This document shows positions 34,731 to 42,099 of a DNA stretch of 48,024 bases, one piece after another (position 1 is the first letter of the stretch; every line of letters begins with the position of its first letter). Below the pieces are notes generated by a model. That model did not search any database. It saw only the letters and a list, made by a program, of their open reading frames with translations, and was not told the DNA's origin. The stretch comes from a virus, in the IMG/VR virus record IMGVR_UViG_3300006162_000020, positions 1-48,024 of that record; one strand, 5' to 3'. Both the position numbers and the translations under genes were made by a program.

Positions 34731-35578
34731 GCCCGGTATACCTGATCTCGATAAACAGCAATTCCGCGAGCTATGTTCACGGTCTCCACCTGAGCAGCCC
34801 CCGTATCGGTGTCAAAAGTCAGGACCACGCACCCATTAATCCAGTCCGGGTCTGGCATGTAGTCCGGGTCTAACGTGCAGGAACAGCCCGTCTCTACCCA
34901 GAAGTGGTTGGTTTCGCCGTACTTACGGTGGTAGAACTCACCCAACCTATGAACATGCCCGCTAGCCCCAGAGCGCGAGTACTTCTCCCACTCGCCCTGG
35001 GCACTTCTGGCTGACCACTTTCGCACCACATGCCCATGCTTGACAACCATCTTCGGAAGTAGCTCATGCCGGGTCTGCTCCTGGTATGGTATGAACTCCC
35101 ACTTGCTCTTGTCGAGAGAGAGCAGTCGGGGCCACGTCAGCTCTCGTTTGACAACGTCCAGGGAGAGTAGAGCCTCGGCTCCGCCTTGTGCGGCCCAGAG
35201 ACGTCTTCGCAGACGATCTTCGTGGTTACCCTCCAGATAGATCCGTCTGGCATAAGGTGCCAGGATTGACATGTTTCCGAGATGCGCCGCCGCGAGGTTG
35301 ATCTCCGACTGGAGCGAGCCCCTGCGCGCCGGGTCCTGCTCGTAGCTCGAGAGTGAGTAGCAGTCAAGTAAGTCACCCATATGGATTAGAACGTGAGGTC
35401 GCACGGTGTCTATCACGGCTCCGATTATGGCTAACGTCTTAGGACAGGCAAACGGCCAGTGGGTATCCCCATACAGTACTGCTCTTAGAATCCCATCAGA
35501 TGTTGAGGGGGGCTTGTTGGGCAACCAGCAGACGATCTGTGCCGGGTGCAAGCCCTCGAGTCCCGCGAGTCTCGCCAT
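34727..35578 (-). CDS. calcineurin-like metallophosphoesterase
   Basis: A 283-residue enzyme of the metallophosphatase superfamily: GDTH at 37-40, GDLLD at 68-72, GNHED from 117, a VVKHGH later and GHVHR near 220. These supply the two-metal site. The family cleaves phosphomonoesters or phosphodiesters; some phage members act on RNA 2',3'-cyclic ends or proteins. The substrate here is unknown. In the same operon as two RNA ligases an RNA end-processing role is attractive but only inference. It follows the spanin-like gene without a gap. Confidence 0.88.
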   Translation of the reverse strand: MARLAGLEGLHPAQIVCWLPNKPPSTSDGILRAVLYGDTHWPFACPKTLAIIGAVIDTVRPHVLIHMGDLLDCYSLSSYEQDPARRGSLQSEINLAAAHLGNMSILAPYARRIYLEGNHEDRLRRRLWAAQGGAEALLSLDVVKRELTWPRLLSLDKSKWEFIPYQEQTRHELLPKMVVKHGHVVRKWSARSAQGEWEKYSRSGASGHVHRLGEFYHRKYGETNHFWVETGCSCTLDPDYMPDPDWINGCVVLTFDTDTGAAQVETVNIARGIAVYRDQVYRA

Positions 35579-36316
35579 CTATGGTGAAAGCAAACGGTAT
35601 GTCCCCCCAAACACCGGACTCCACTTGACTTCCGGGCTCTGATAGATCGCCTCGTAGCCCGCAAACACCCCAAGCCTGCCAAACTGGAGTGTACCAGCTG
35701 CGAACGGCGTTATCGTACTATTGGTTCCGATCACCCCAAGCATTATATTGAATAGCCGGGGGTGATAGCCCTGGATCTCTTTCAAGAGGGCTGTGTCCTT
35801 CTTGGCCTCGGCTGTGTAGAGGAGCCGGTAAGTCTCGGCCCTGATCTCACAGTTGGCCCACGCGCCCCGCAAAGCATTCACGTAGCCGTTGCATGCGGTC
35901 GCAACCTCTTGTGCTGTTGGTGCTTGCGTCGAATCCTTGCCCGCGAGTGCTATCGAGTCGTGGACCCAGACGGTATCATGGATGGCCGTTGCCACAGGGA
36001 GGTTGGGCTTTACCGGGACGGCCTGCTCCGCAAGAGCGAGCCGGTGCTGTATATCGGCATACAGCCGTGCGGCGGACTCTAGTTGACTTGCTTTGTCGGT
36101 TGAATCGGCCTCTACGACCTCGAGCGTATGCTGGAGGTTAAGGATCGCCGAGTCTCTGTCAGCCACGGTAGCCTTGGCCTTAGCCAATCGCTCGGCGTCC
36201 AGCTTGCCGGCGTAGGCATACCCACTCCAGAACCCGACAGCCAGGAGAAAGAGAGCCAGGTAGAACTGGGCCGGCAGGGCCTTCAAGAGACCGAGTAGCT
36301 TGGTCAAAATGCTCAC
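35579..36316 (-). CDS. spanin-like membrane coiled-coil protein with beta-rich C-terminus
   Basis: A 245-residue protein with a GTG start that overlaps the endolysin stop (GTGA), the classic endolysin-Rz order. An N-terminal membrane helix (about 14-33, PAQFYLALFLLAVGFWSGYAY) is followed by a coiled coil at about 35-90. A polar region with repeated Asp/Ser/Thr then leads to a C-terminal block of alternating strands (FNIMLGVIGTNSTITPFAAG, FGRLGVFAGYEAIYQ, WSPVFGGTYRLL), unusual for Rz and reminiscent of outer-membrane beta hairpins. It probably links inner and outer membranes in lysis. The longer open frame upstream is not used. Confidence 0.65.
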   Translation of the reverse strand: MSILTKLLGLLKALPAQFYLALFLLAVGFWSGYAYAGKLDAERLAKAKATVADRDSAILNLQHTLEVVEADSTDKASQLESAARLYADIQHRLALAEQAVPVKPNLPVATAIHDTVWVHDSIALAGKDSTQAPTAQEVATACNGYVNALRGAWANCEIRAETYRLLYTAEAKKDTALLKEIQGYHPRLFNIMLGVIGTNSTITPFAAGTLQFGRLGVFAGYEAIYQSPEVKWSPVFGGTYRLLSP

Positions 36317-36837
36317 GATTCCGCCCGCGTTTGGATTGGTGGCACATAACCCAAGATCCCGGGCTGGCCCAACTGGCGGCGCTTGTAATAAACGCCGTCG
36401 CCGGTACGGGTATTGGGCGCTGTGGTAGTATTGCCCTCGGTAGTGTAGAGCCGATTGTCTCCCGGGACCCGACACACGATGCCGCAGTGGTGGGCGTCAG
36501 TACCGCCATCGAAGTTGTAGAGGACAACGTCACCGGCGATCGGGCTAGTGGTCTTGAAGGTCCCCTTGGCCTTAGCCTGCTCAAGCCAAGTCCCACAAGC
36601 CCCGGCATCTGAACCCGGCACCCAAGCCCCGGCCAGCTTGTTCACCCACGACACAAACGCGGCGCACCAGGATTCGCCCAACGGTGACCCTACGGCATTC
36701 ATCATCTGGTCGATCATGGGGGAGCGGTTGGAGCCGCTGGGGGTCTCAACCACCCCAATCAGCGCCATCGCGTTCTGGACCACGGCGATCCTGAGGTCGG
36801 ACGTGTCCTGGGTTGACAACCAGGGAGCTATAATCAT
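36313..36837 (-). CDS. endolysin, CHAP/NlpC-P60-like cysteine hydrolase
   Basis: A 174-residue cell-wall hydrolase. GESWCAAFVSWVNKL places the catalytic Cys at 58, AHHCGIV supplies the His (116 or 117), and YTTEGNT gives the polar third residue: the CHAP-type amidase/endopeptidase triad. It has no signal peptide or separate binding domain, so it relies on a holin. The first 40 residues are a helical lead (RIAVVQNAMALIGVVETPSGSN). The ATG overlaps the stop of a 15-codon leader that has a strong ribosome-binding site. A longer frame upstream is rejected because it overlaps that leader and has low complexity. Confidence 0.85.
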   Translation of the reverse strand: MIIAPWLSTQDTSDLRIAVVQNAMALIGVVETPSGSNRSPMIDQMMNAVGSPLGESWCAAFVSWVNKLAGAWVPGSDAGACGTWLEQAKAKGTFKTTSPIAGDVVLYNFDGGTDAHHCGIVCRVPGDNRLYTTEGNTTTAPNTRTGDGVYYKRRQLGQPGILGYVPPIQTRAES

Positions 36838-36881
36838 CGTCCGACTGGCACCAGTCCGCACTCCATCCGATTCTCGCTCAT
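36834..36881 (-). CDS. 15-aa leader ORF coupled to the endolysin
   Basis: ATG preceded by GGGAGGG at good spacing; 15 codons, then TGA overlapping the endolysin ATG (ATGA). The endolysin itself has no clear ribosome-binding site, so ribosomes finishing this leader may reinitiate there. A short coupling peptide rather than a functional product. Confidence 0.45.
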   Translation of the reverse strand: MSENRMECGLVPVGR

Positions 36882-36902
36882 AACACCCTCCCGGGTTAGT
36901 CC

Positions 36903-37823
36903 TTAGGGTTGTTCGGTTGTTCCTGCGAATTGACGCTCGGCCAACTGCTGCTTGTACCACTCCGCGAGTCCCGCGTTCACGCCTCGTCTGATCTTGGGCC
37001 ATGCGTGCGCCCAGAGCGCGTCCCGAATCATCCCGGCGCACTCCTCCTCGATGTCCCTGACCGTCTCCACCATGAGAGCCCCTATGTCCTTGGGGCTGTC
37101 CGTGATGACGCCGGCCTCCGTCAAGTGCTGCACGGCCTTGGCCCATCTAGCCGGGGTCCTCAGCTGGATGATGAGGGCGTCGTGAATGTCCCGGTTGGTG
37201 GGGTTTGCCTTCCGCCATTCCCCCTTATGAACCTCCTTGAACGCCTCCGAGACAAACTTCCCCATGAGACACTTTTTGTCGCTCCCGAAGCGTTTGTAGT
37301 TCTTGATGACCACCCCTTCCACCTTCTGACCGCCGAGACAGGACTCCCGGTTAAGCAGGTCGTTGAGCATCCCCAAGTTGTCCAGCTTCCCCTCGACCAT
37401 GGTCGGCACCATCTCGAGCCCCAAGACCTCGGACTCTTTAGCGATCCCCCGGGGCCTGGCGTAGTCCTCATAGCCCGCGTCCACGTCGAACAGAATCAGA
37501 TGGCTGGTCGGTATTCGGTCATAGGCCAGGACGTTGTGCTTGGGCTTCTGTAGATACTCACAGCGGTAGGTATAGCCAGGGACCATCCGGTCTTTGAGGG
37601 AGAGGACAACATCCACAGCAGCCTTGAACATCTTTTCCGGCGCATCGGGGACGATCACCGACCCCTTGGACCGTATTTGGATCTCACCATCTGGCGTGAG
37701 CCGGAAAGAGAACTGCGATCCGTCCACCTTCTCCTGCACCACAACGTCATCGTATAGCAGTTCTGCTATGTCTGGGTGCCCAAGAGCGTAGACCTTGGGA
37801 TAGCCCCTGATCTCGTCTGTCAT
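36903..37823 (-). CDS. RNA ligase, copy 2
   Basis: A 306-residue nucleotidyltransferase. Motif I is EKVDGSQ at 31-37 with Lys32 for adenylation, motif III-like RCEYLQKPKH at 87-96, motif IV EGVVIKN at 169-175 and motif V LMGKFVSE at 186-193. A C-terminal helical domain of about 110 residues follows, with many charged residues. It is longer than and clearly distinct from the other ligase in this operon. AGGGA precedes the ATG, which overlaps the upstream stop (ATGA). It likely seals nicked or cleaved RNA; the exact substrate is unknown. Confidence 0.88.
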   Translation of the reverse strand: MTDEIRGYPKVYALGHPDIAELLYDDVVVQEKVDGSQFSFRLTPDGEIQIRSKGSVIVPDAPEKMFKAAVDVVLSLKDRMVPGYTYRCEYLQKPKHNVLAYDRIPTSHLILFDVDAGYEDYARPRGIAKESEVLGLEMVPTMVEGKLDNLGMLNDLLNRESCLGGQKVEGVVIKNYKRFGSDKKCLMGKFVSEAFKEVHKGEWRKANPTNRDIHDALIIQLRTPARWAKAVQHLTEAGVITDSPKDIGALMVETVRDIEEECAGMIRDALWAHAWPKIRRGVNAGLAEWYKQQLAERQFAGTTEQP

Positions 37824-38299
37824 TGGATGTCCCTAAAGAAGAACTGGAAAACGTCTCTCGAGCATTGCACTGCGCCAAATGGCGCTCCGGAAAGCGCCAG
37901 ATTGTTGATGTCCATCTTCGTGGGTGAGCAGTTCGGTACGCCTTGGAACCGTGGGTGGGTATGGATCGGGGGCGATCCGGTCGGGCACTCAAAAGCCACC
38001 CGGTACTTCTCAGCGGTAGTCGTCCTGGGCGACCGTTCTACACCATAGACCATATCTATGGTGTCTACCACCGTGGTGTCGCGGTAGGGGGACGAGGTCC
38101 AGAGCACCGTACAAAACCCATGCTCTAGCCCGGTCGCTGAGTCTTGGTCCCACCAGTTGGCTAGGGACTCGGCCGCAGGGTGACCCATGATCGCGACGTT
38201 AACTACCCGTGAGTGGATAGGGGTTGACCGGGCAGACACGATCATCAGGGTCAGCCCGAACATGGCAAGAGCCAGGGGCAAGCCCAACCCTCTCTTCAT
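37820..38299 (-). CDS. secreted protein with JAB/MPN-like metal motif
   Basis: A 159-residue protein. MKRG and a hydrophobic run (about 5-22) form a signal peptide or anchor. The rest has ANWWDQDS, HGFCTVLWTSS, and a PPIHTHP motif at 111-116 followed by NCSPTKMD, then GAPFGAVQC. His-x-His-Pro with a downstream Ser/Thr...Asp is the JAMM signature of MPN peptidases, but the Ser-to-Asp spacing is wider than usual, so activity is uncertain. As first gene of the minus operon it is exported to the periplasm or membrane, unusual for a JAB protein. Envelope or peptidoglycan action is possible. Confidence 0.55.
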   Translation of the reverse strand: MKRGLGLPLALAMFGLTLMIVSARSTPIHSRVVNVAIMGHPAAESLANWWDQDSATGLEHGFCTVLWTSSPYRDTTVVDTIDMVYGVERSPRTTTAEKYRVAFECPTGSPPIHTHPRFQGVPNCSPTKMDINNLALSGAPFGAVQCSRDVFQFFFRDIQ

Positions 38300-38344
38300 C
38301 GCCTAGACTCGCGTCGAGCTCTCATCCACCCTCCCTGTAATCTG

Positions 38345-38428
38345 ATGGTTGCGTTTGCCGCCGCAGAAGTATACACTGCCGTCACGCAGAACGCCATAGC
38401 GGGTTTTACTCACTCGGTATCTACGTAA
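38345..38428 (+). CDS. 27-aa small ORF, doubtful
   Basis: ATG frame of 27 codons, Ala/Val/Thr-rich, with its TAA directly followed by the GTG of the next small frame. No ribosome-binding site precedes it and it lies upstream of the visible promoter. Reported because of the exact abutment only. Confidence 0.2.
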   Translation: MVAFAAAEVYTAVTQNAIAGFTHSVST

Positions 38429-38524
38429 GTGAAAATCCTCGGCCAAATCCTCGCCTGGGCATTCGTGGGCGGGGGCGTCCTCATACTCCTCGGCTGGCTC
38501 ATCACCTACCTCATCGGCAAATGA
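38429..38524 (+). CDS. 31-aa single-pass membrane peptide candidate
   Basis: GTG frame of 31 codons. Nearly the whole peptide is one membrane helix (ILAWAFVGGGVLILLGWLI) with Lys at both ends, an unlikely pattern by chance. No ribosome-binding site is visible and it sits upstream of the promoter at 38581, so it would need another promoter. A small holin-like or regulatory membrane peptide is conceivable. Confidence 0.35.
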   Translation: MKILGQILAWAFVGGGVLILLGWLITYLIGK

Positions 38525-38580
38525 ACTGTTGCATGAATACTACAGTTTGTAACGGGACTGTAACGAAGCGATTTTGGCAC

Positions 38581-38609
38581 TTGACAAGTTTCTGGCCCGG
38601 GCACATACT
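38581..38609 (+). promoter_or_regulatory. sigma70-type promoter for the replication operon
   Basis: Perfect -35 TTGACA (38581-38586), 17-base spacer, -10 CATACT (38604-38609), about 55 bases before the primase-helicase start. The strongest consensus match I found in the window. It drives the rightward early/replication genes with host RNA polymerase. Confidence 0.75.
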
Positions 38610-38666
38610 ACCCAGCAATTGGAAGTGTGCTGACCGGAGGGGGGTCTTAGGGGGGAGTACTACACC

Positions 38667-40310
38667 TTGATCCTCTCACGTGAAGAAAAAGTAGAAAGCG
38701 TAGACTACTTAAGCGCGCTTTTGGCGCTTTTGGACGACGTTCGGCAGCACTCGGGCTACTGGACCGCCCGCTGCCCCGCGCATGAGGACAAGCGCGCAAG
38801 TCTAAGCGTAGCAAGGGGTTCCAAGGTTCCGGTCCTTCTAAAATGTCACGCCGGATGCAGCTACGATGACGTGATTTTTGCGCTAGAAGGCCAAGGTTTG
38901 GACGGAATAAACATCCGTAGGAGTTCCAGGCCGGCGGATGGTGACGACGGAAAAGCCGAAACAAATTCATCCGTTTACCCCTACACGGACGACAACGGGG
39001 AGGTCTTGTATGAGATCGTTCGGGCTTACCCCAAGGATTTCTTCCGTCGGCGTCCAGACGATATGCCGGTTCAGGGGTTCCCCCACACACTCTACAGAAG
39101 GCCCGCTCTGGCTGAAGCGAGATCGCTTGGCGCAAGGGTCTACATCGTCGAAGGGGAAAAGGATGCCGATGCGCTCCACTACCGGAATCGTTACGCAACT
39201 ACGCTTTCGGGCGGCGCGGCGGCACCGTGGAAGCCTGAATACCTACCACTGCTGGAAGGTACGGAAGTTGTCATCTTGCCGGACAACGATGAGCCCGGCC
39301 AGAAGCACGCTCAAAAGCTCCGCGAGGCAATACCTGGCTCGAGGATTGTCGATCTCCCGGGTCTACCTCCGAAGGGCGATGTATCGGACTGGCTCAAGGC
39401 TGGCCATACTGTGGGAGAGCTCGACGCGCTTGTTGACAAGGGTCGGATAGTACGCATACTATCTAGGGATCTTGGTCGATCCACTGGCTCGGAGAACAAG
39501 CAACCCGTAAAGGCTATACCTACACCATTTGAGGAGTGGAACAACGCATGCCTGGGATTCGGGGGAAGAGAGGGGATAGCTCTCGGCTGGCACGTCGTCA
39601 TAGCCGGCCTGTCCGGGAACGGGAAAAGCAAACTAGCCCGGAACATGGCGAAAGAGGGCTTAACGAATGGGTACTCGGTTGGCTACGTGTGCCTCGAGGG
39701 CTCGATCCGGGACCTCATAACCGATTTGTACTGCATGGGGAAGGAGACGGAGGGCACACTCCACCCTGGACGACGGTTTTCCTCCCTCAAATGGGAAGAG
39801 TGCATGAATGCCTTCCATGGGGAGATCGGTCAGGCGAAGTTCCTGATGAGCGAGAACGCTCGGGAGCTCCCCCAGCTGCTCCGGGCCATGAACGAAATGG
39901 CGGACTCGGGGGTCGGTATGATCATCGTGGACTATCTCCAGCTGGTGAGGGACCCGAGTGCTAGCGACCCCTACCAGGAAGTCAGGTCGGTCTCAAACGC
40001 CATAGTCCAGTTCGCCGTCCTCCGGAACATAGCCACGGTTGCGGTCTCACAGTTCAATCGTAATGCAGCTAGCACGGGTCTAACCATTCACGGACTCTCG
40101 GGCGGGTCCGCCATCGAAAACGACGCTGACCAGGTGGTGATAATTGATAACAGCAAGGCGAATCGCTCCCCCGGACTCACGGAAGGTGGAGCCCTCAAAC
40201 TCGCCAAAAACCGACACGGGCCGATTAAGGAGATACCCGTCACTTGGGATTGGCGAAGACTTACCGTTCGGGAGCCCCCGACTGTCTCCTTCGGTCGCTA
40301 CGAGGTCTAG
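38667..40310 (+). CDS. bifunctional DNA primase-helicase (T7 gp4-like)
   Basis: A 547-residue replication protein. The zinc-binding primase start has ARCPAHED (Cys36, His39) and KCHAGC (Cys60, Cys64). TOPRIM follows: VYIVEGEKDADAL at about 158-170 and VVILPDNDEPG from 201. The RecA/DnaB-type helicase starts near 300 with Walker A GLSGNGKS at 314-321, MIIVDYLQLV as Walker B near 432 and VAVSQFNRNA after it. It unwinds the fork and lays RNA primers. No polymerase gene is visible. The start is TTG with GGGGGGAG 9 bases upstream; no ATG or GTG lies in the frame before it. Confidence 0.92.
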   Translation: MILSREEKVESVDYLSALLALLDDVRQHSGYWTARCPAHEDKRASLSVARGSKVPVLLKCHAGCSYDDVIFALEGQGLDGINIRRSSRPADGDDGKAETNSSVYPYTDDNGEVLYEIVRAYPKDFFRRRPDDMPVQGFPHTLYRRPALAEARSLGARVYIVEGEKDADALHYRNRYATTLSGGAAAPWKPEYLPLLEGTEVVILPDNDEPGQKHAQKLREAIPGSRIVDLPGLPPKGDVSDWLKAGHTVGELDALVDKGRIVRILSRDLGRSTGSENKQPVKAIPTPFEEWNNACLGFGGREGIALGWHVVIAGLSGNGKSKLARNMAKEGLTNGYSVGYVCLEGSIRDLITDLYCMGKETEGTLHPGRRFSSLKWEECMNAFHGEIGQAKFLMSENARELPQLLRAMNEMADSGVGMIIVDYLQLVRDPSASDPYQEVRSVSNAIVQFAVLRNIATVAVSQFNRNAASTGLTIHGLSGGSAIENDADQVVIIDNSKANRSPGLTEGGALKLAKNRHGPIKEIPVTWDWRRLTVREPPTVSFGRYEV

Positions 40311-40467
40311 GCAACTTGCCAAGATAGACGATGCCATCCAATGGTTCGTCCCCTTCGCGGTCGTCATCCTTGTCGTCTTCGTGGCTCGAGCGAGCTACAC
40401 GGCCGGCCTCAGGATGGGGAGATGCCAGGCCCACCACACCAGAATCGCCTCCTGTGAGCAACCCTAG
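40282..40467 (+). CDS. small membrane protein candidate with non-standard start
   Basis: After the helicase stop an open frame encodes a membrane helix (AIQWFVPFAVVILVVFVARASY) and ends with TAG over the start of the RusA gene. No ATG or GTG precedes the helix near its expected start. A CTG at 40282 has GGGAG at a fitting distance; the only TTG is 138 bases further up, deep inside the helicase gene. With CTG the product has 61 residues. A frame that fits the gap this well and encodes one clean helix is likely translated, but the start is uncertain. Confidence 0.35.
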   Translation: MSPSVATRSRQLAKIDDAIQWFVPFAVVILVVFVARASYTAGLRMGRCQAHHTRIASCEQP

Positions 40468-40831
40468 GGAAATCGCTTGGTGGGGGACAGTCATGGGCTC
40501 CCCAGCCACCAAGAAGAACAGCGCCAGGATAGTGATTGCCCACAACAGGCGCATCGTGATTCCGAGCAAGAGGTACATGGACTGGGAGCAGGCCGCACTG
40601 CTCCAGATAAGGGGGGTTGCGCCGAGACTATCTGTCCCCTTATCTTGTCAGGCGAACATATACCGAAGTAGGCTAAGTGGTGATGCTGTGAACTTTTACC
40701 AAGCCATCGGCGATATGCTCGAGAAGGCGCATGTGGTAGATGACGACAAATGGATTGTGGACTGGGACGGTACCCGGTTACTGCACGACAAGGTTAACCC
40801 CAGAGTGGAGATAGTACTGTATGTGGTTTAG
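40454..40831 (+). CDS. RusA-like Holliday junction resolvase
   Basis: A 125-residue endonuclease of the RusA family that cuts four-way DNA junctions formed in replication and recombination. It has the N-terminal strand and GSPATKKNS basic loop, a central helix (KRYMDWEQAALLQIRG) and the acidic cluster GDAVNFYQAIGDMLEKAHVVDDD, where Asp77, Asp87 and Asp96-98 are candidate metal ligands. A longer frame starts 123 bases upstream but that part is low-complexity Ser/Arg and overlaps the small membrane frame, so GTG 40454 is used. The end overlaps the next gene by 11 bases. Confidence 0.8.
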   Translation: MSNPREIAWWGTVMGSPATKKNSARIVIAHNRRIVIPSKRYMDWEQAALLQIRGVAPRLSVPLSCQANIYRSRLSGDAVNFYQAIGDMLEKAHVVDDDKWIVDWDGTRLLHDKVNPRVEIVLYVV

Positions 40832-41291
40832 GCGAAGCACGACCAACGTGGCGATCGAAAGGCTCGAGGAGACGGTGCGGGCGGTGGTAGAGAAGGTCTT
40901 AGTCAACGCCACCACGGACACCAACGCGGCAATTCGGGACTTGGGTACAGCTGTCAAGCTCAAGCAGGAGATTGAGACCCTCAAGATCGAGAAGGGGCGG
41001 AAGGAGGAGGAGTTCGCCCGGAAAGAGCGCGAGGTTGAGCACAAGGTGGGCTTGGAGCGGAAGCGCCAGGAGTTTGAGGTCGCATCGGCCAAGCGAGAGG
41101 CCATTCTCTCGGTAAGGGAAGAGAACCTGAAGGCCGACCGCTCACGGTTTGAGGAGCAGATGAAGTTCCATACCGACCGGATGACTCAGGAGGTTGGGTA
41201 CCTGAAGGAGCTCGTGGCCGATATGTCCAAGCGACTCCCGAGCGCCGAGTTCCTGGTCGAGGCCAGTATCCCTAAGCGCCGGGGTAGGTAG
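40821..41291 (+). CDS. long coiled-coil protein
   Basis: A 156-residue protein that is almost entirely one charged coiled coil from about residue 10 to 135 (RLEETVRAVVEKVL, KQEIETLKIEKGRKEEEFARKE, FEEQMKFHTDRMTQEVGYLKELV). Its C-terminus is basic (PSAEFLVEASIPKRRGR). There is no signal or membrane segment. Similar coiled-coil proteins occur in phage accessory regions; function unknown. ATG overlaps the resolvase gene end. Confidence 0.7.
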   Translation: MWFRRSTTNVAIERLEETVRAVVEKVLVNATTDTNAAIRDLGTAVKLKQEIETLKIEKGRKEEEFARKEREVEHKVGLERKRQEFEVASAKREAILSVREENLKADRSRFEEQMKFHTDRMTQEVGYLKELVADMSKRLPSAEFLVEASIPKRRGR

Positions 41292-41294
41292 GGG

Positions 41295-41573
41295 ATGGGG
41301 AACTTCACCAATTCGATTCTGGGCCCCGGCAACTGGTCTTGGGGTGGTGGTAACTGGGGTGGCGCTGGCGGTGGTGTCGTCACCCTCGGCAGCTACGGTC
41401 CATCTGGAGCGCAGGGGCTACAGGGGGCCAACATGATGAGTAATCCGTTCATGGGTGATCTGTACCACGCGCCAAAGATCCGTATCGACTCCGCGCCCCC
41501 CGAGAGCGACAACATGACCTGGCTGGAAGATCGCATCAACGAAATCAGAGCGAGGGACCTGTTCAAATGCTAA
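41295..41573 (+). CDS. Gly/Trp-rich small protein, 92 aa
   Basis: Residues 1-50 are Gly/Asn/Trp-rich (GPGNWSWGGGNWGGAGGG) and disordered. The C-terminal 40 residues are a charged helix-turn part (SDNMTWLEDRINEIRARDLFKC). Starts 3 bases after the coiled-coil gene and overlaps the lipoprotein gene by 7 bases. The pattern of a Gly-rich head with a short helical tail recalls minor virion or fibre-tip proteins, but position argues for an early accessory protein. Unknown function. Confidence 0.55.
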   Translation: MGNFTNSILGPGNWSWGGGNWGGAGGGVVTLGSYGPSGAQGLQGANMMSNPFMGDLYHAPKIRIDSAPPESDNMTWLEDRINEIRARDLFKC

Positions 41574-41785
41574 AGAAGAGCGATGCGGGGCTGTTCGTGG
41601 GGGCCATTGTGGCCACGGCCCTACTACTCTCGGTATTCGGATGTGAAGACGACCGCACCAAGACGATCGTGGGTCCGGTTCGCTGGGATACGCTTAGGGT
41701 CTCTGTCCCGGATACGATCCCGGGCAAGCCCGATACCGTCTACGTCGATAGGGACTCGGCGAAGGACCATCACCACGATCGGTAG
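41567..41785 (+). CDS. small lipoprotein, outer-membrane spanin (Rz1-like) candidate
   Basis: A 72-residue precursor with a Lys-Lys start, a hydrophobic signal (GLFVGAIVATALLLSVFGC) and a lipobox ending at Cys26 with Glu at +2 and Asp at +3. The mature part is about 47 residues, Pro/Asp/Thr-rich (DTIPGKPDTVYVDRD), like short o-spanins or entry-exclusion lipoproteins. It is not next to the endolysin, so pairing with the spanin-like protein is inference; superinfection exclusion is the alternative. Confidence 0.6.
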   Translation: MLKKSDAGLFVGAIVATALLLSVFGCEDDRTKTIVGPVRWDTLRVSVPDTIPGKPDTVYVDRDSAKDHHHDR

Positions 41786-42099
41786 TGAGGAGACGCTACT
41801 CGAGGAAGTACAGCCTCACGCCAGAGCAGTACCTGCGGATTCGGAAGGCGAGCAATCACCCGGCCATACGGAAGGCGGTTAGTGACCGTCTCCAGGCCCA
41901 GGCGAGGAACCCGGACCAATGTATCTGTATGCGCGATCCCTTGTGGGACCCGGCCGAAGCTATGCCGGCCGAGATAAGGCGCATGTTCGGCGTTCTCACG
42001 ACCAAAGAGGTGCCAGTACACATGTCGAGTTGTCCTCATTCAGAGCTCCGGTTTACTACCCAAAGACCGAAGAGGAAGTGGACAAAGCGCCCGCGTTAA
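41785..42099 (+). CDS. hypothetical basic protein with Cys motif, 104 aa
   Basis: GTG start shares one base with the lipoprotein TAG. Arg/Lys-rich with an N-terminal helical domain (LTPEQYLRIRKASNHPAIRKAVSDRLQAQ), CICMRDPLWDPAEAMPAEIRRMFG in the middle and SSCPHSELRF near the end, giving Cys residues that could bind zinc. The tail is very basic. It may bind nucleic acid; no family is recognised. The next gene overlaps its last bases. Confidence 0.6.
   Translation: MRRRYSRKYSLTPEQYLRIRKASNHPAIRKAVSDRLQAQARNPDQCICMRDPLWDPAEAMPAEIRRMFGVLTTKEVPVHMSSCPHSELRFTTQRPKRKWTKRPR

Larger units (their letters stand above)
38300..38666. other. divergent control region
   Basis: The 367 bases between the leftward and rightward operons. 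It contains a promoter facing right (see separate entry), two very short abutting frames and a weak leftward -10-like TATACT on the minus strand (38368-38373) without a good -35. No DnaA box, iteron or long inverted repeat was found by eye. Confidence 0.6.

Noticed and set aside
36838-37146. Extended N-terminus of the endolysin
   Set aside because: Low-complexity Gly/Arg sequence that overlaps the RNA ligase gene; the leader-coupled ATG is better.
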